A DNA stretch of 64,000 nt from Vibrio agarilyticus (GTDB lineage Bacteria; Pseudomonadota; Gammaproteobacteria; Enterobacterales; Vibrionaceae): NCBI RefSeq assembly GCF_012641465.1, contig NZ_JABAIK010000015.1, forward strand, positions 39,426 through 103,425, written 5' to 3'. The position numbers were made by a program, and so were the translations under genes. The notes under the pieces are model-generated. The model saw nothing but the letters and a program-made list of their open reading frames with translations, had not been told where the DNA came from and searched no databases. The first letter of the stretch is position 1, and every line of letters begins with the position of its first letter. Positions 1-7,901 of the stretch are shown here, piece by piece.

Positions 1-561
1 TGCCGCCACTTCGCGTGCAGTGGCTTGACCAATTTGCTCAATAAGGTCAGGGTTACGCGCAGCTCCTAGGCCAATGTTGTGAGGAAAGACGGTCGCGCGG
101 AAGACATTGTTGTGTCCGTGCACCGCATCTGTCGCCCACATAAAGGGAATACGAAACCCACGCTCGGCAAACGTTTTTTCGTTGGCCAGCCAAAATTTAT
201 CGGCTTCTTCTGCCCACTCTTTTGCCGTGGCGTATTTGTTCTCATTTGGAAAGGCACCACCGCCGTTGAGAATAGAACCGAGTTTGTATTCTGTCGCTTC
301 TTCTGGGGTCACGCCTCGAAGATCCGGCTGAATCATTTGCCCAATTTTTTCTTCAAGTGTCATGAGGGCTAAAATACGCGCCACTTCCGCCTCAATAACT
401 GGATCAACTTTTACTGCGCTTGCGATAGGTTGCCAATCAGCAAGGTAGGGGAGGTTGACAGGGTCAAGCGGTGTTGCCGGAGCAGGATCGGAAAATTGAC
501 AGCCAGAAATGAGCGTTGCTGAAATACAAAGGCTCAAAATTGTGGGTTTGCTAGCAAGCAT
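1..561 (-). CDS. GH3 beta-glucosidase lipoprotein, N-terminal 187 residues (cut by window edge)
   Basis: The reading frame is open from ATG at 561 to the window edge, so only the N-terminal part is present. An AGGAG ribosome site lies 6 bases before the ATG. Residues 1-21 form a lipoprotein signal ending in LISGC, so the mature protein should be anchored by Cys21. From about residue 55 the sequence follows the start of the GH3 (beta/alpha)8 barrel: MTLEEKIGQM, then a glycine-rich stretch with SILNGGGAFP, and ATDAVHGHNN with the family's conserved D-x-VHG. This matches the ExoP-like exo-1,3/1,4-beta-glucosidases of marine gammaproteobacteria, which trim glucose from beta-glucan oligosaccharides. 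The catalytic nucleophile region lies outside the window and was not seen. The gene is read in the same direction as the binding lipoprotein and GH16 glucanase, which supports a role in laminarin breakdown. Confidence 0.88.
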   Translation of the reverse strand, partial: MLASKPTILSLCISATLISGCQFSDPAPATPLDPVNLPYLADWQPIASAVKVDPVIEAEVARILALMTLEEKIGQMIQPDLRGVTPEEATEYKLGSILNGGGAFPNENKYATAKEWAEEADKFWLANEKTFAERGFRIPFMWATDAVHGHNNVFRATVFPHNIGLGAARNPDLIEQIGQATAREVAA

Positions 562-719
562 TAAATACTCCTGTCTGAGCCTAAAACGACTCAGAAATAA
601 TGGGATAGTGATTGAGATTAAATGGCAATGGAATAGTTATAATTTTTGACATTTTCATTAACGTAAAAATGTACTGCCATATTTTATTGTAGGAATACTT
701 GACTGTAGTGGAGATAAAT

Positions 720-908
720 TTAGTTAGAAGATTCGTCTAGATAGAATCGATTGTTATAGCCACGCATACACAGTGAGCCTTTATTGACTTTAAAGGGTAG
801 GCCTGCGGGAACAATGATGGAGCGTTTTTTGTAGCGTACCAACTCTTCCAAAGAGGTGACTTTGGTGTTCTTTTCTTTTAGTTTTTCCCAGTAATTATTA
901 AAACTCAT
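720..908 (-). CDS. small hypothetical protein, 62 residues
   Basis: A short frame starts with ATG at 908 and has a strong AGGAGG ribosome site 5 bases upstream, which argues for real translation. An upstream in-frame alternative start at 935 would put this ribosome site inside the gene, so 908 is preferred. The product begins MSFNNYWEKLKEKN and is rich in Lys, Asn and Tyr. It has no signal peptide, membrane segment or motif I recognise. It lies between the GH3 gene and the binding-lipoprotein gene on the same strand and may be co-transcribed with them. Function unknown. Confidence 0.55.
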   Translation of the reverse strand: MSFNNYWEKLKEKNTKVTSLEELVRYKKRSIIVPAGLPFKVNKGSLCMRGYNNRFYLDESSN

Positions 909-1028
909 GGATGCCTCCTGAAAGCGAGCAGCCAAATATACTCATGTCATCAATTGTGATGAGTACGTTGAGTCTTTGACTATGCTTCGTGTAATTTTTA
1001 TCTGTCGGTAATCACAGCTTGGGTATGT

Positions 1029-1059
1029 AAGGTGCGAAGTAATCGCCACTTCGCACCTT
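1029..1059. other. 12-bp perfect hairpin
   Basis: The arms AAGGTGCGAAGT (1029-1040) and ACTTCGCACCTT (1048-1059) pair perfectly around a 7-base loop. There is no T-run on either side, so it is not a standard terminator. It lies just below an ERIC-like element downstream of the binding-lipoprotein gene and may act as an mRNA 3' stabiliser. Confidence 0.5.
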
Positions 1060-1069
1060 ATGTGACAAT

Positions 1070-1195
1070 ATATCCGTCCCACTTGAAGTTGCAGCGGTGT
1101 TGACTGGCACTCGCAAACCTCATCACATAGCTTATCTATGCTCAGAGGCTTTGCTCGCTTGTCGCCTACCTGTATCTTCAAGTTGTTTGGGTATA
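1070..1195. repeat. ERIC-like intergenic repeat, copy 1
   Basis: About 126 bp with the ERIC layout: an outer end near CCACTTGAAGTTGCAG, an inner dyad CTCATCACATAG / CTATGCTCAGAGG, and an outer end CAAGTTGTTTGGGTATA. It is nearly identical to the copies at 7372-7498, 42510-42647 and 53129-53249. It abuts the 3' end of the binding-lipoprotein gene. The 79-residue frame that crosses it (942-1181) is a by-product of the repeat. Confidence 0.85.
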
Positions 1196-1201
1196 GTCCG
1201 A

Positions 1202-3352
1202 TTATTTGCTGAACTTAAGATCAGTGATATAGAACGAGCCACCGTCACCTGGTGTGCCAGAGCCCATTACTGCTAACTGAACTATTTGGTCAACATCAAG
1301 TGGGAACTTACTCATATCCACTGTGTAGGTTTGCCAATCTGCAGTTGGGGTAGGCGTCAATAGTGTTTCGTACGCGTTGCCACGAGCAGAGCCGACGTGC
1401 AATTTGAAATCTTTAAGTTTGCCTTCGGTTGCCAGTTTGAAACTCAAAGTTTTGTATTGCGTCATATCGAAATCAAACGATTGCAGTGCACCAAAGTCAT
1501 CGCCAGTGAAGGCAATCACAGCGCCCCAGCCAGCACCTTGGGTCAACTGCCAAGCAGCTTCGCCCAAATAGCTCGCTTCGCTATCAATCGTGGTACCGGT
1601 TGACCACTCATTGAGTGTTGCGTTGCCTTCATTGATGAAGTTGCTATCGTCTGGTTTAAAGTCGCTGGTTTCACCTGTGCTACTGATAAGAACAAACGCA
1701 TCGCCATAATCGTTGTGATCACGTTTCGCGTGGGTTTGTGAGTCATAAGCGTGGAAGTCAGTCACGTAAAGAATTTGGCCCGATGCAACGTTTGGATCAA
1801 ATGTACCGTGTACCGCAATTTGATTAATGTGGCTCAGATTTAGGCCATACGCGTCGAGGTCGATGTTAATTTCATTCCAACCGTCTTTGTTTTTAAGCCC
1901 AAATGGAACCCCTTTGCTTGACTCTTTACCATCAACATTGGTGCTGAGGAAGACTTCAAACTTGGTGAACCCTTCGGTTGCCGCCACTTGCAAAGACAAA
2001 TTAGTGTGTTTGGCTAGGTCAGCGAGTGTGTTTGTTACACCGTCTTTATGAGCCAGTGCAAGAACAGCGCCCCAGTTACCTTGTTCTGGTGTATTTGGAC
2101 CACGCTCAATAGACCATGCATTTTTGCCTAGGTAATTACCAGTACCGTCAAACGTAGTGCCTGTGCTCCATTCGCCGTAACTTGCTTCTGGCACTGAAGT
2201 GGTGCGATCAGGGTCAATAATCACGAAGTCAGATGCGCGGTCGCTGTCTTTTTCTGGTGTTTGAGTTTTGATGAACTGGTAGTCAGCCACATGGAATGTG
2301 GAATCACCGCTTACGCCGCCTTTACCCATAATGGCCATGGTTTGTACGTTGGCAAATTCAAGTGCGAAATCGCTCATCGGAACGCGCACTTTTTGCCACG
2401 CATCATGCTTAGTGTCATCGACAGGCAGTGTGATTTCTTGGGTTACGCCATCAGAGGCAATGCTAACCGCGTAGCTATCAAAGCCACCTTCAGTCGCAAT
2501 GCTGACTTCTAGGTAGTTAAATTCGCTCAGGTCTTTTTTGAAGGCATCATCAAAAACCAGTACCGCGCCCCAGTTACCTTGTTCAGGTGTCTTAGGCCCA
2601 GAGGTAATGCGCCAGCTATTTTGACCTAGGTAATTAATGTTACCGTCAAAGTCAGTGCCCGTACCCCATTCTTGAACTGTGGTGTCAGAGAATGCCATAT
2701 CTGTATCGGAAGCGCTTTCACCAACAAGCACAAATTGGTCGTTTGCAGGTTGTGGCGGTGTGGTGGTGCCTTCTTCTTGGCTTAAATGAATATCTGCAAT
2801 TGTGACCGAGTCTGCGCCGGTGAAGGTAAGCGCAAAGTAGGTGGTTGCTGAGCTGGTTTCGATAGGAACCTGCATTTGCACCCAGCCATTGCCTAAAGCG
2901 GTGCCGCTAGAAAGCTGATGCAATTGTTTGTCATCGCCATCTTGCACAGAAGTAACCGCCACTTCAACCGTAGTCGCTGATGTGCTTTTTACTTTGAAAT
3001 TCGCGTGCGTATAGCCTGCAGTATTAAAGGTCGATTGGTCTAGGTAGCCCCAAGCAATACTTGATGCCATATCGCCCCAGTCCGTACCCCCCGTTAACTG
3101 AACGGCTGCGCCATAAGTGGCATCATTTATCTCTTTTGCAACAGTGCCGCTGCTCCAGTTTGACCAATCGGTAAATCCGTAACTAAGGATGTTAAGATCG
3201 TCAAGTGTTGGGCCCGGTGGTGGCGTTACATCGCCGCCGTTACCATTGCCGTCGTTACCGCCACCAGTGTTGCCTTGTGTGGGTAGTTCATCACCACAAC
3301 CGACCAGCAATAGGGCGGCAAGTGTCGATGCTAAATATTTATTAACCTTCAT
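1202..3352 (-). CDS. multi-module carbohydrate-binding lipoprotein (beta-glucan binding, inferred)
   Basis: This 716-residue protein has a lipoprotein signal (LLLVGC, Cys19), a Gly/Asn/Pro-rich linker at about residues 25-50, and four related modules of about 150 residues (roughly 55-195, 205-365, 372-545, 552-716). The last three share a WSTGTTFD-like start, a YLG-x-x-W step and GNWGAVL or GWGAVI. The fold resembles the galactose-binding-like modules found at the C-terminus of ExoP-type GH3 enzymes, with no catalytic domain. The likely job is to hold beta-glucan at the cell surface for the neighbouring glucanases; that is inference. ATG at 3352 is the first start after an operator palindrome at 3372-3385. 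It is downstream of and in line with the GH16 gene. Confidence 0.75.
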   Translation of the reverse strand: MKVNKYLASTLAALLLVGCGDELPTQGNTGGGNDGNGNGGDVTPPPGPTLDDLNILSYGFTDWSNWSSGTVAKEINDATYGAAVQLTGGTDWGDMASSIAWGYLDQSTFNTAGYTHANFKVKSTSATTVEVAVTSVQDGDDKQLHQLSSGTALGNGWVQMQVPIETSSATTYFALTFTGADSVTIADIHLSQEEGTTTPPQPANDQFVLVGESASDTDMAFSDTTVQEWGTGTDFDGNINYLGQNSWRITSGPKTPEQGNWGAVLVFDDAFKKDLSEFNYLEVSIATEGGFDSYAVSIASDGVTQEITLPVDDTKHDAWQKVRVPMSDFALEFANVQTMAIMGKGGVSGDSTFHVADYQFIKTQTPEKDSDRASDFVIIDPDRTTSVPEASYGEWSTGTTFDGTGNYLGKNAWSIERGPNTPEQGNWGAVLALAHKDGVTNTLADLAKHTNLSLQVAATEGFTKFEVFLSTNVDGKESSKGVPFGLKNKDGWNEINIDLDAYGLNLSHINQIAVHGTFDPNVASGQILYVTDFHAYDSQTHAKRDHNDYGDAFVLISSTGETSDFKPDDSNFINEGNATLNEWSTGTTIDSEASYLGEAAWQLTQGAGWGAVIAFTGDDFGALQSFDFDMTQYKTLSFKLATEGKLKDFKLHVGSARGNAYETLLTPTPTADWQTYTVDMSKFPLDVDQIVQLAVMGSGTPGDGGSFYITDLKFSK

Positions 3353-3371
3353 ACGCTATAACTCCATCTAA

Positions 3372-3385
3372 TGAAAGCGCTTACA
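3372..3385. promoter_or_regulatory. LacI-family operator, laminarin type
   Basis: TGAAAGCGCTTACA lies 20 bp before the binding-lipoprotein ATG. It is identical to the site before the GH81 gene and differs by one base from the perfect palindrome at 5846. Two further AAACGTTT cores at 3398-3405 and 3427-3434 suggest additional LacI-family half-sites in the same promoter. Confidence 0.75.
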
Positions 3386-3480
3386 TACTTGGTGTTTAAA
3401 CGTTTGATCTTAAAACGAATGATCGCAAACGTTTCTGAATGAATTAAGGGTGATTAATCTGTCTTAAATAGTGCGGTTGT

Positions 3481-3538
3481 CTTTTGCTGCGGTTGCCCAC
3501 AGCAAAAGTGTTTATACCCGTTCTACTTGAAGCTGCGC
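3481..3538. repeat. hairpin plus ERIC end fragment
   Basis: Positions 3513-3538 carry only one end of an ERIC-like element (TATACCCGTTCTACTTGAAG) directly next to the GH16 stop codon. Beside it CTTTTGCTG (3481-3489) pairs with CAGCAAAAG (3500-3508). Neither arm has a T-run after it in the direction of transcription, so the hairpin may separate the GH16 and lipoprotein messages without being a strong terminator. Confidence 0.5.
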
Positions 3539-3540
3539 AC

Positions 3541-5097
3541 TTAGTTGCGCTCAAAACGCACGTTATCAAGCTGGAATTTCATCTCGCCAAGCGGGTCGAT
3601 AACCAAAACGTTCTTGATTTTTGACATATCGACTTTGCCGACGCCGTGTGAGTTGCCATTTGAAACCAATTCGTTCATGTCGATTTCAATGGTGTGCCAT
3701 GCCTTGTCACGTGGAAGCGTCACAGACAGATCACTCACGTTTGGCCAGCCGCTATCAAGTTTCACAGAAATCTGGTTGCCTTTGTTAATTTCAACCACTT
3801 TGATGTCGAAAACCAGTTTGGCGTTGTTGGCCCAAGAAGACATATCAAGCTGAGGCGTTTCGAAGTAGATGTTACCTGTGTCAGCTGTTTTGGTGATTTC
3901 CATCACCTGACCACGCTGGGCATCAGTGACATAGGCGAAGTCCATGATAACGCCTTGTGGATCGTAAGCATTTTGACGGAAGAACTCATTCAACTCACCG
4001 TTGAATACATCAATGCGCTCACCAGTGGTAAAATCAGCGGGTAGATCAACCACGAGAGGTGGCAGGTTGCCTTCTACTTTTGTTGCGCTGTCTTGAATGG
4101 TGGCACAGCCTTGTCCGGTAACAGGATCTTTAGAACACTCGTACACACGAACATAGTCCACTTCAAGCGCTTGAGGGAACATAGAGGCATCAACCCCTTT
4201 ATTGTTGGTATTACCTGACCAAGAACCGCCAACTGCTAGGTTTAGCAATAGGTGGAAACGTTGATCAAACGGTGCGTCTGCGCGAGCAAGGGTTTTTTCG
4301 CCGTCTTTTGAGTAAAGCGCATACCAGCCATCAGATGTTTGAGTCGCGTAATGGACATCGTCAACATACCAACGCATTTCGTCTTTTTCCCACTCAAGAG
4401 AGTAGGTATGGAAATCGTCCGCTGGATTTGCGCCGTTAGGCAAGTAGTACGCTTGACCAGAATGTTTATTGTCTGGCCAGACGGCGCCATAGTGAAGCGT
4501 GCCATAAATGCGTGATTCTTCCTGACCTTTATATTCTGGTGAGTCAGAAGGCGCTTTTAGGTTAACCGCTTCGACGATGTCGATTTCACCAGAAGCCGCC
4601 CATGTGCCATAGGTATAATCGGTTGGTAGCATCCAAATGGCTGGCCAAGTTCCCTGGCCGATAGGCATTTTGGCACGAATTTCAAAACGGCCGTATGTCC
4701 AATCGCCTTTGTTGGTCGAACGTAGACGAGCAGAGGTGTATGGCAGGTGAGCAAGTTTGGTGTAATCGCCATTTGGGTTATTCGGGCCAGTAAAGGTCTC
4801 TTCATGAGCGACTAGATACAGGACACCACCTTCAACAAAGGCGTTTTTATCACGCGCTGTGTAACATTGTTGCTCCATGTTACCGCCGCCCCAACAGTTC
4901 TCTTCAAAGCTCCATTTGGATTCATCGATTTCACTACCGTTGAATTCATCGCTCCAAACAAGTGACCAACCGTCGCTTTTTTTGATATCTGGATCCGTCA
5001 GGTTTTGAACAGGAACAACATAGCTAGAACCAGCACAGCCCGCCATTAACGCAGTACCAACAAGTGTGTACAAAACTCTTGTTTTGGTGTTGAACAT
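3541..5097 (-). CDS. GH16 endo-beta-1,3-glucanase (laminarinase) lipoprotein
   Basis: A 518-residue lipoprotein (LMAGC, Cys21). The GH16 domain covers about residues 40-315. It contains the catalytic signature EIDIVEAV at about residues 170-177, in which the first Glu is the nucleophile and the last Glu the acid/base in this family. Flanking motifs PAIWMLP, HTYSLEWE and HLLLNLAVGG are typical of bacterial laminarinases. A second module, about 375-518, ends in a jelly-roll-like sequence resembling the binding modules of the adjacent lipoprotein. The enzyme would cut internal beta-1,3 bonds of laminarin outside the inner membrane. ATG at 5097 follows directly after the lipoprotein-type promoter region, which carries two operator palindromes. 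Confidence 0.92.
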   Translation of the reverse strand: MFNTKTRVLYTLVGTALMAGCAGSSYVVPVQNLTDPDIKKSDGWSLVWSDEFNGSEIDESKWSFEENCWGGGNMEQQCYTARDKNAFVEGGVLYLVAHEETFTGPNNPNGDYTKLAHLPYTSARLRSTNKGDWTYGRFEIRAKMPIGQGTWPAIWMLPTDYTYGTWAASGEIDIVEAVNLKAPSDSPEYKGQEESRIYGTLHYGAVWPDNKHSGQAYYLPNGANPADDFHTYSLEWEKDEMRWYVDDVHYATQTSDGWYALYSKDGEKTLARADAPFDQRFHLLLNLAVGGSWSGNTNNKGVDASMFPQALEVDYVRVYECSKDPVTGQGCATIQDSATKVEGNLPPLVVDLPADFTTGERIDVFNGELNEFFRQNAYDPQGVIMDFAYVTDAQRGQVMEITKTADTGNIYFETPQLDMSSWANNAKLVFDIKVVEINKGNQISVKLDSGWPNVSDLSVTLPRDKAWHTIEIDMNELVSNGNSHGVGKVDMSKIKNVLVIDPLGEMKFQLDNVRFERN

Positions 5098-5658
5098 AGT
5101 GATTTCCTAAAATATTAGACAAAAAGAAAGCCCTTTCTTTATACCAGTTAGAAAACTAGGTTCAATAAAATATTTAAAATCTGGGCGAAGGTAAGTGAAA
5201 ATTGTGAAGTCGCTCAATAGTGATTTTAATATTCGGGGCATAAATGTCGCAGCTGTTATCAGTTAGCGAGAAAAATGCATTAATTGTTATTAAACGCTCT
5301 GAAAATCAAAATTTATTGAATTTTTTAACTTGAGATAACTGATTTTTATGACTGCGTATGCACTGTGGTTCGGGGTTAATTGTTTTTTAATATCAACGAA
5401 TTAGTATGGATTGTGGTTGAGCTTTTATTTGCACTTGTGAGTGGCTCGATATGTTGTAACATGTTGGTATCATTCAGGTTGCGTGGCTAAAAAACAAATT
5501 GTGCGGTTTTTTATACTTTGTTAGCGAGATTTGAATTTCTAATGTGGTCTATTTCTCTATTAACATTTGTTAATAATATATACCGAACGCGATATTTTAA
5601 TTTAAATGATAAGTCCCACTGCATCGATATATTTTGTGATTTAACGCACGATTTTAAT

Positions 5659-5672
5659 AGAAAGCGCTTTCT
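5659..5672. promoter_or_regulatory. LacI-family operator between GH16 and porin genes, site 1
   Basis: AGAAAGCGCTTTCT is a perfect 14-bp palindrome in the 912-bp divergent region between the GH16 gene and the porin gene. With the site at 5846 it gives two operators 187 bp apart, centre to centre, a spacing that could allow looping between bound dimers. The rest of 5098-6009 is AT-rich and holds no gene I can support. Confidence 0.8.
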
Positions 5673-5845
5673 GTGACGTGTTGGTGTGCAATGTATTTGA
5701 CGACCCTTTTGTAAGTTGCGAGTGCAATTCAAACGATTTAACCATTCATGCATTCGTCCAGCCTCTTTCTTTTGCTCGCAATTTAGCCAGCTTATAACAA
5801 ATTTGGCTAATAGGTACGCAGTTAACAAGAAAATTAGAAAACAAA

Positions 5846-5859
5846 TGAAAGCGCTTTCA
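5846..5859. promoter_or_regulatory. LacI-family operator between GH16 and porin genes, site 2
   Basis: TGAAAGCGCTTTCA is a perfect palindrome and the best copy of the motif in the window. It lies 151 bp before the porin ATG. A sequence at 5866-5880 ending in GGATCACAG resembles half of a CRP site, which would fit catabolite control, but only one half matches well. Confidence 0.8.
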
Positions 5860-6009
5860 CAAAGGATGATGCGGATCACAGTATTAACCGAGCGATCAAT
5901 TAATATCGCGCCAAATTTATTGAAAGCTGTGTCACGAAATTACGAAGCGCTGAGTCTCGAGCCGTAGCCACTTTCTGTAAGTCATTTTCGATTTGTTCTA
6001 GGGATATCA

Positions 6010-7338
6010 ATGAAATTTTCAAAAGTACATTTGTCTTGCCTATTGGCATTAGCGGGTGCAACAACGCCTGCGGTTTCTTTTGCCGAAGATGCAGAAGCGT
6101 TTGAATTTAATGGTTACTTTCGTCAAGGCGCTTTGTACAGTGTAGAGAACGACTTTAAAGACTCAGACTTTGTTGCACAAAAAGAGACACTCGGCCGTTT
6201 AGGTTTAGAGTACGACAATCAAACAACGCTGGATTTTAGTTATCGCTGGACATTTGGTGATGGCCGCTCTTTAAAGGTTGGCGCGGGTATTGCTGAAGGT
6301 CGTACCGCAGGCAGTGGCAGTGGTTTTATTGAAATTACTGGTTATACCGATACCGGTGTGCTGTTTGCGGGTAAGCGCGATTACGGTAAAGAGCGTTACA
6401 TTTGGATGACCGACTTCTTTTATACCGATATGTCAGGCACTGGTATTGGTATTGAGTCGATGAAAGTGGGTAGCGCAATTGTTAACGCGGCATACATGGT
6501 GAGCCAGCGTGACGATTACGATCTTGAGTATACCGATTTCAATGCAAATCTCACTCAAAAGCCAGACGGTTTCGATAACATTGATGGCGTGATGCACGCG
6601 TTTAACCTCGCGGTAAAATATGGCGTTTGGGACATTTCAGCAACAGTCAAAGCGATGCCAGATAACTGGAGCTATGATGGCAAATCATTTAAAGAGTGGG
6701 CAGAAACCGGCTTTGATCTTACTGTTGGCTACAAAATGTTTAGCTTCTTTGGCTTACAAAATAATGGTAGCTCAAACACCAACTTCGTTGTTCAAGCAGG
6801 TAAGGGCCTTGGTGCTGGTCAACTTCTAGGCGGTACTATCACCTCTTACAATGCGTATCGTCCGGGCGGATTGCGTTTTGGTGAACACGAATTTGAATGG
6901 GGTGTTGGTAGCGATGCGGTTTCACTGCTGACTAATGTTGAAGACGACGATGTATCATATCGCGCGCTAGTCTTTGGTGGTCACACATTTGCTAATGGCG
7001 TGGGGATCTTCCCGTCGGTTCAAGCGCAGTATAACGACTACGCTGATGGCACCTATGACTACTGGGCATCGGCAATGGTTCGTCCTGTAATGCCAATTAA
7101 TGACATGATGTATCTACAAGGTGAAGTCGGTTACGTATACAACAACTGGGATGGTGACACTTACAATCAGGCGAAAGTGACCATCGCACCTACGCTTATG
7201 TTCCCAACGTGGACTGGAGTGAACCCTGAAGTTCGCTTCCTCGCAAGTTGGGTGAAAAACTCATGGACCACAGATCCATTAAAAGGCCAACCTGAGAACG
7301 ATTTTGTTATCGGTATTCAGACCGAAGTAAGCTGGTAA
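6010..7338 (+). CDS. LamB-family outer-membrane porin (laminari-oligosaccharide uptake, inferred)
   Basis: The 442-residue product has a signal peptide (MKFSKVHLSCLLALAGA, cleavage near SFA-ED) and no lipobox. The mature part has alternating aromatic/polar beta-strands and ends in a C-terminal Trp (TEVSW), as outer-membrane barrels do. AGKRDYGKERYIWMTDFFY followed by a GTGIGIE strand corresponds to the maltoporin signature in which a conserved loop precedes D-x-x-Y-D-x-S-G-G-I-E. Maltoporins are trimeric sugar channels. The gene is divergent from the GH16 gene and shares its operators, so the substrate is probably glucan oligosaccharides and not maltodextrin. Confidence 0.85.
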   Translation: MKFSKVHLSCLLALAGATTPAVSFAEDAEAFEFNGYFRQGALYSVENDFKDSDFVAQKETLGRLGLEYDNQTTLDFSYRWTFGDGRSLKVGAGIAEGRTAGSGSGFIEITGYTDTGVLFAGKRDYGKERYIWMTDFFYTDMSGTGIGIESMKVGSAIVNAAYMVSQRDDYDLEYTDFNANLTQKPDGFDNIDGVMHAFNLAVKYGVWDISATVKAMPDNWSYDGKSFKEWAETGFDLTVGYKMFSFFGLQNNGSSNTNFVVQAGKGLGAGQLLGGTITSYNAYRPGGLRFGEHEFEWGVGSDAVSLLTNVEDDDVSYRALVFGGHTFANGVGIFPSVQAQYNDYADGTYDYWASAMVRPVMPINDMMYLQGEVGYVYNNWDGDTYNQAKVTIAPTLMFPTWTGVNPEVRFLASWVKNSWTTDPLKGQPENDFVIGIQTEVSW

Positions 7339-7371
7339 TATTTCATTGTTCCCTAATGGAATGATCTTGGA

Positions 7372-7498
7372 TATACCCGTCCTACTTTAAGTTGCACCGG
7401 TGTTGACGGGCACTCACAAACCTCATCACATAGTTTATCTATGTTCAGAGGCTTTGTTCGCTGGTCGCCTACCTGCATCTTCAAGTTGTTTGGGTATA
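7372..7498. repeat. ERIC-like intergenic repeat, copy 2
   Basis: A complete 127-bp copy from TATACCCGTCC to GTTTGGGTATA, with the inner dyad TCATCACATAG / CTATGTTCAGAGG. It sits between the porin stop codon and its terminator, the usual 3'-untranslated position of ERIC elements. Confidence 0.88.
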
Positions 7499-7543
7499 GC
7501 AATATTCAAGATATTTAAAGTCCACCGTAGTGGTTTGACTTAA

Positions 7544-7574
7544 GCACCGAGTACGAACGTATTCGGTGTTTTTT
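7544..7574 (+). terminator. Rho-independent terminator after porin gene
   Basis: CACCGAGTACG (7544-7554) pairs with CGTATTCGGTG (7557-7567) with one G-T pair, and seven T residues follow. It lies about 200 bp after the porin stop, beyond the ERIC copy, so the repeat would be part of the transcript. Confidence 0.8.
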
Positions 7575-7704
7575 TATACACAAAATTTAACCTCGAAAGG
7601 TCAACAGACCCTAGTGTTTCCCGTGTAAGCACGAGCTTTGGTTTTACGCTTTCTATGTGTCTGTAAAATTTGAGATGGCTTGTCTCAATTTGAGGAAGTG
7701 AAAA

Positions 7705-7718
7705 AGTTAGCGCTTTCA
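7705..7718. promoter_or_regulatory. LacI-family operator before the DUF5011 lipoprotein gene
   Basis: AGTTAGCGCTTTCA keeps the AGCGCT core and the right half of the laminarin-type palindrome; the left half is weaker. It is 184 bp before the chosen ATG. Confidence 0.6.
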
Positions 7719-7901
7719 TATTGTGAATAGCGTCCCTGTTTGCCGCTGTAAATATCATCAATATCACCGTCGCCAGGCCCCAAAAGAGCGAAGACTACCT
7801 TGCCTGGTGTTATGGCGCTGTACAAAGTGCATTGCTTGCTGCGATTTGGATCGTGCAGGCAAAGACGCCAAACGATATTCTTTTTTGATAAGGAAACATT
7901 G

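Noticed and set aside
942-1181. 79-residue minus-strand frame
   Set aside because: It runs through an ERIC-like repeat and a hairpin and has no ribosome site; the frame is produced by the repeat.
3427-3434. PurR box (CGCAAACGTTTC) near the binding lipoprotein
   Set aside because: A resemblance exists, but the gene has no purine link; it is more likely another LacI-family half-site.
5511-5879. 122-residue minus-strand frame in the divergent promoter region
   Set aside because: It covers both operator palindromes and lacks a ribosome site; protein content is not convincing.
6010-7338. Porin for maltose (true LamB)
   Set aside because: The gene is divergent from GH16 and shares laminarin-type operators, and no maltose genes are nearby.
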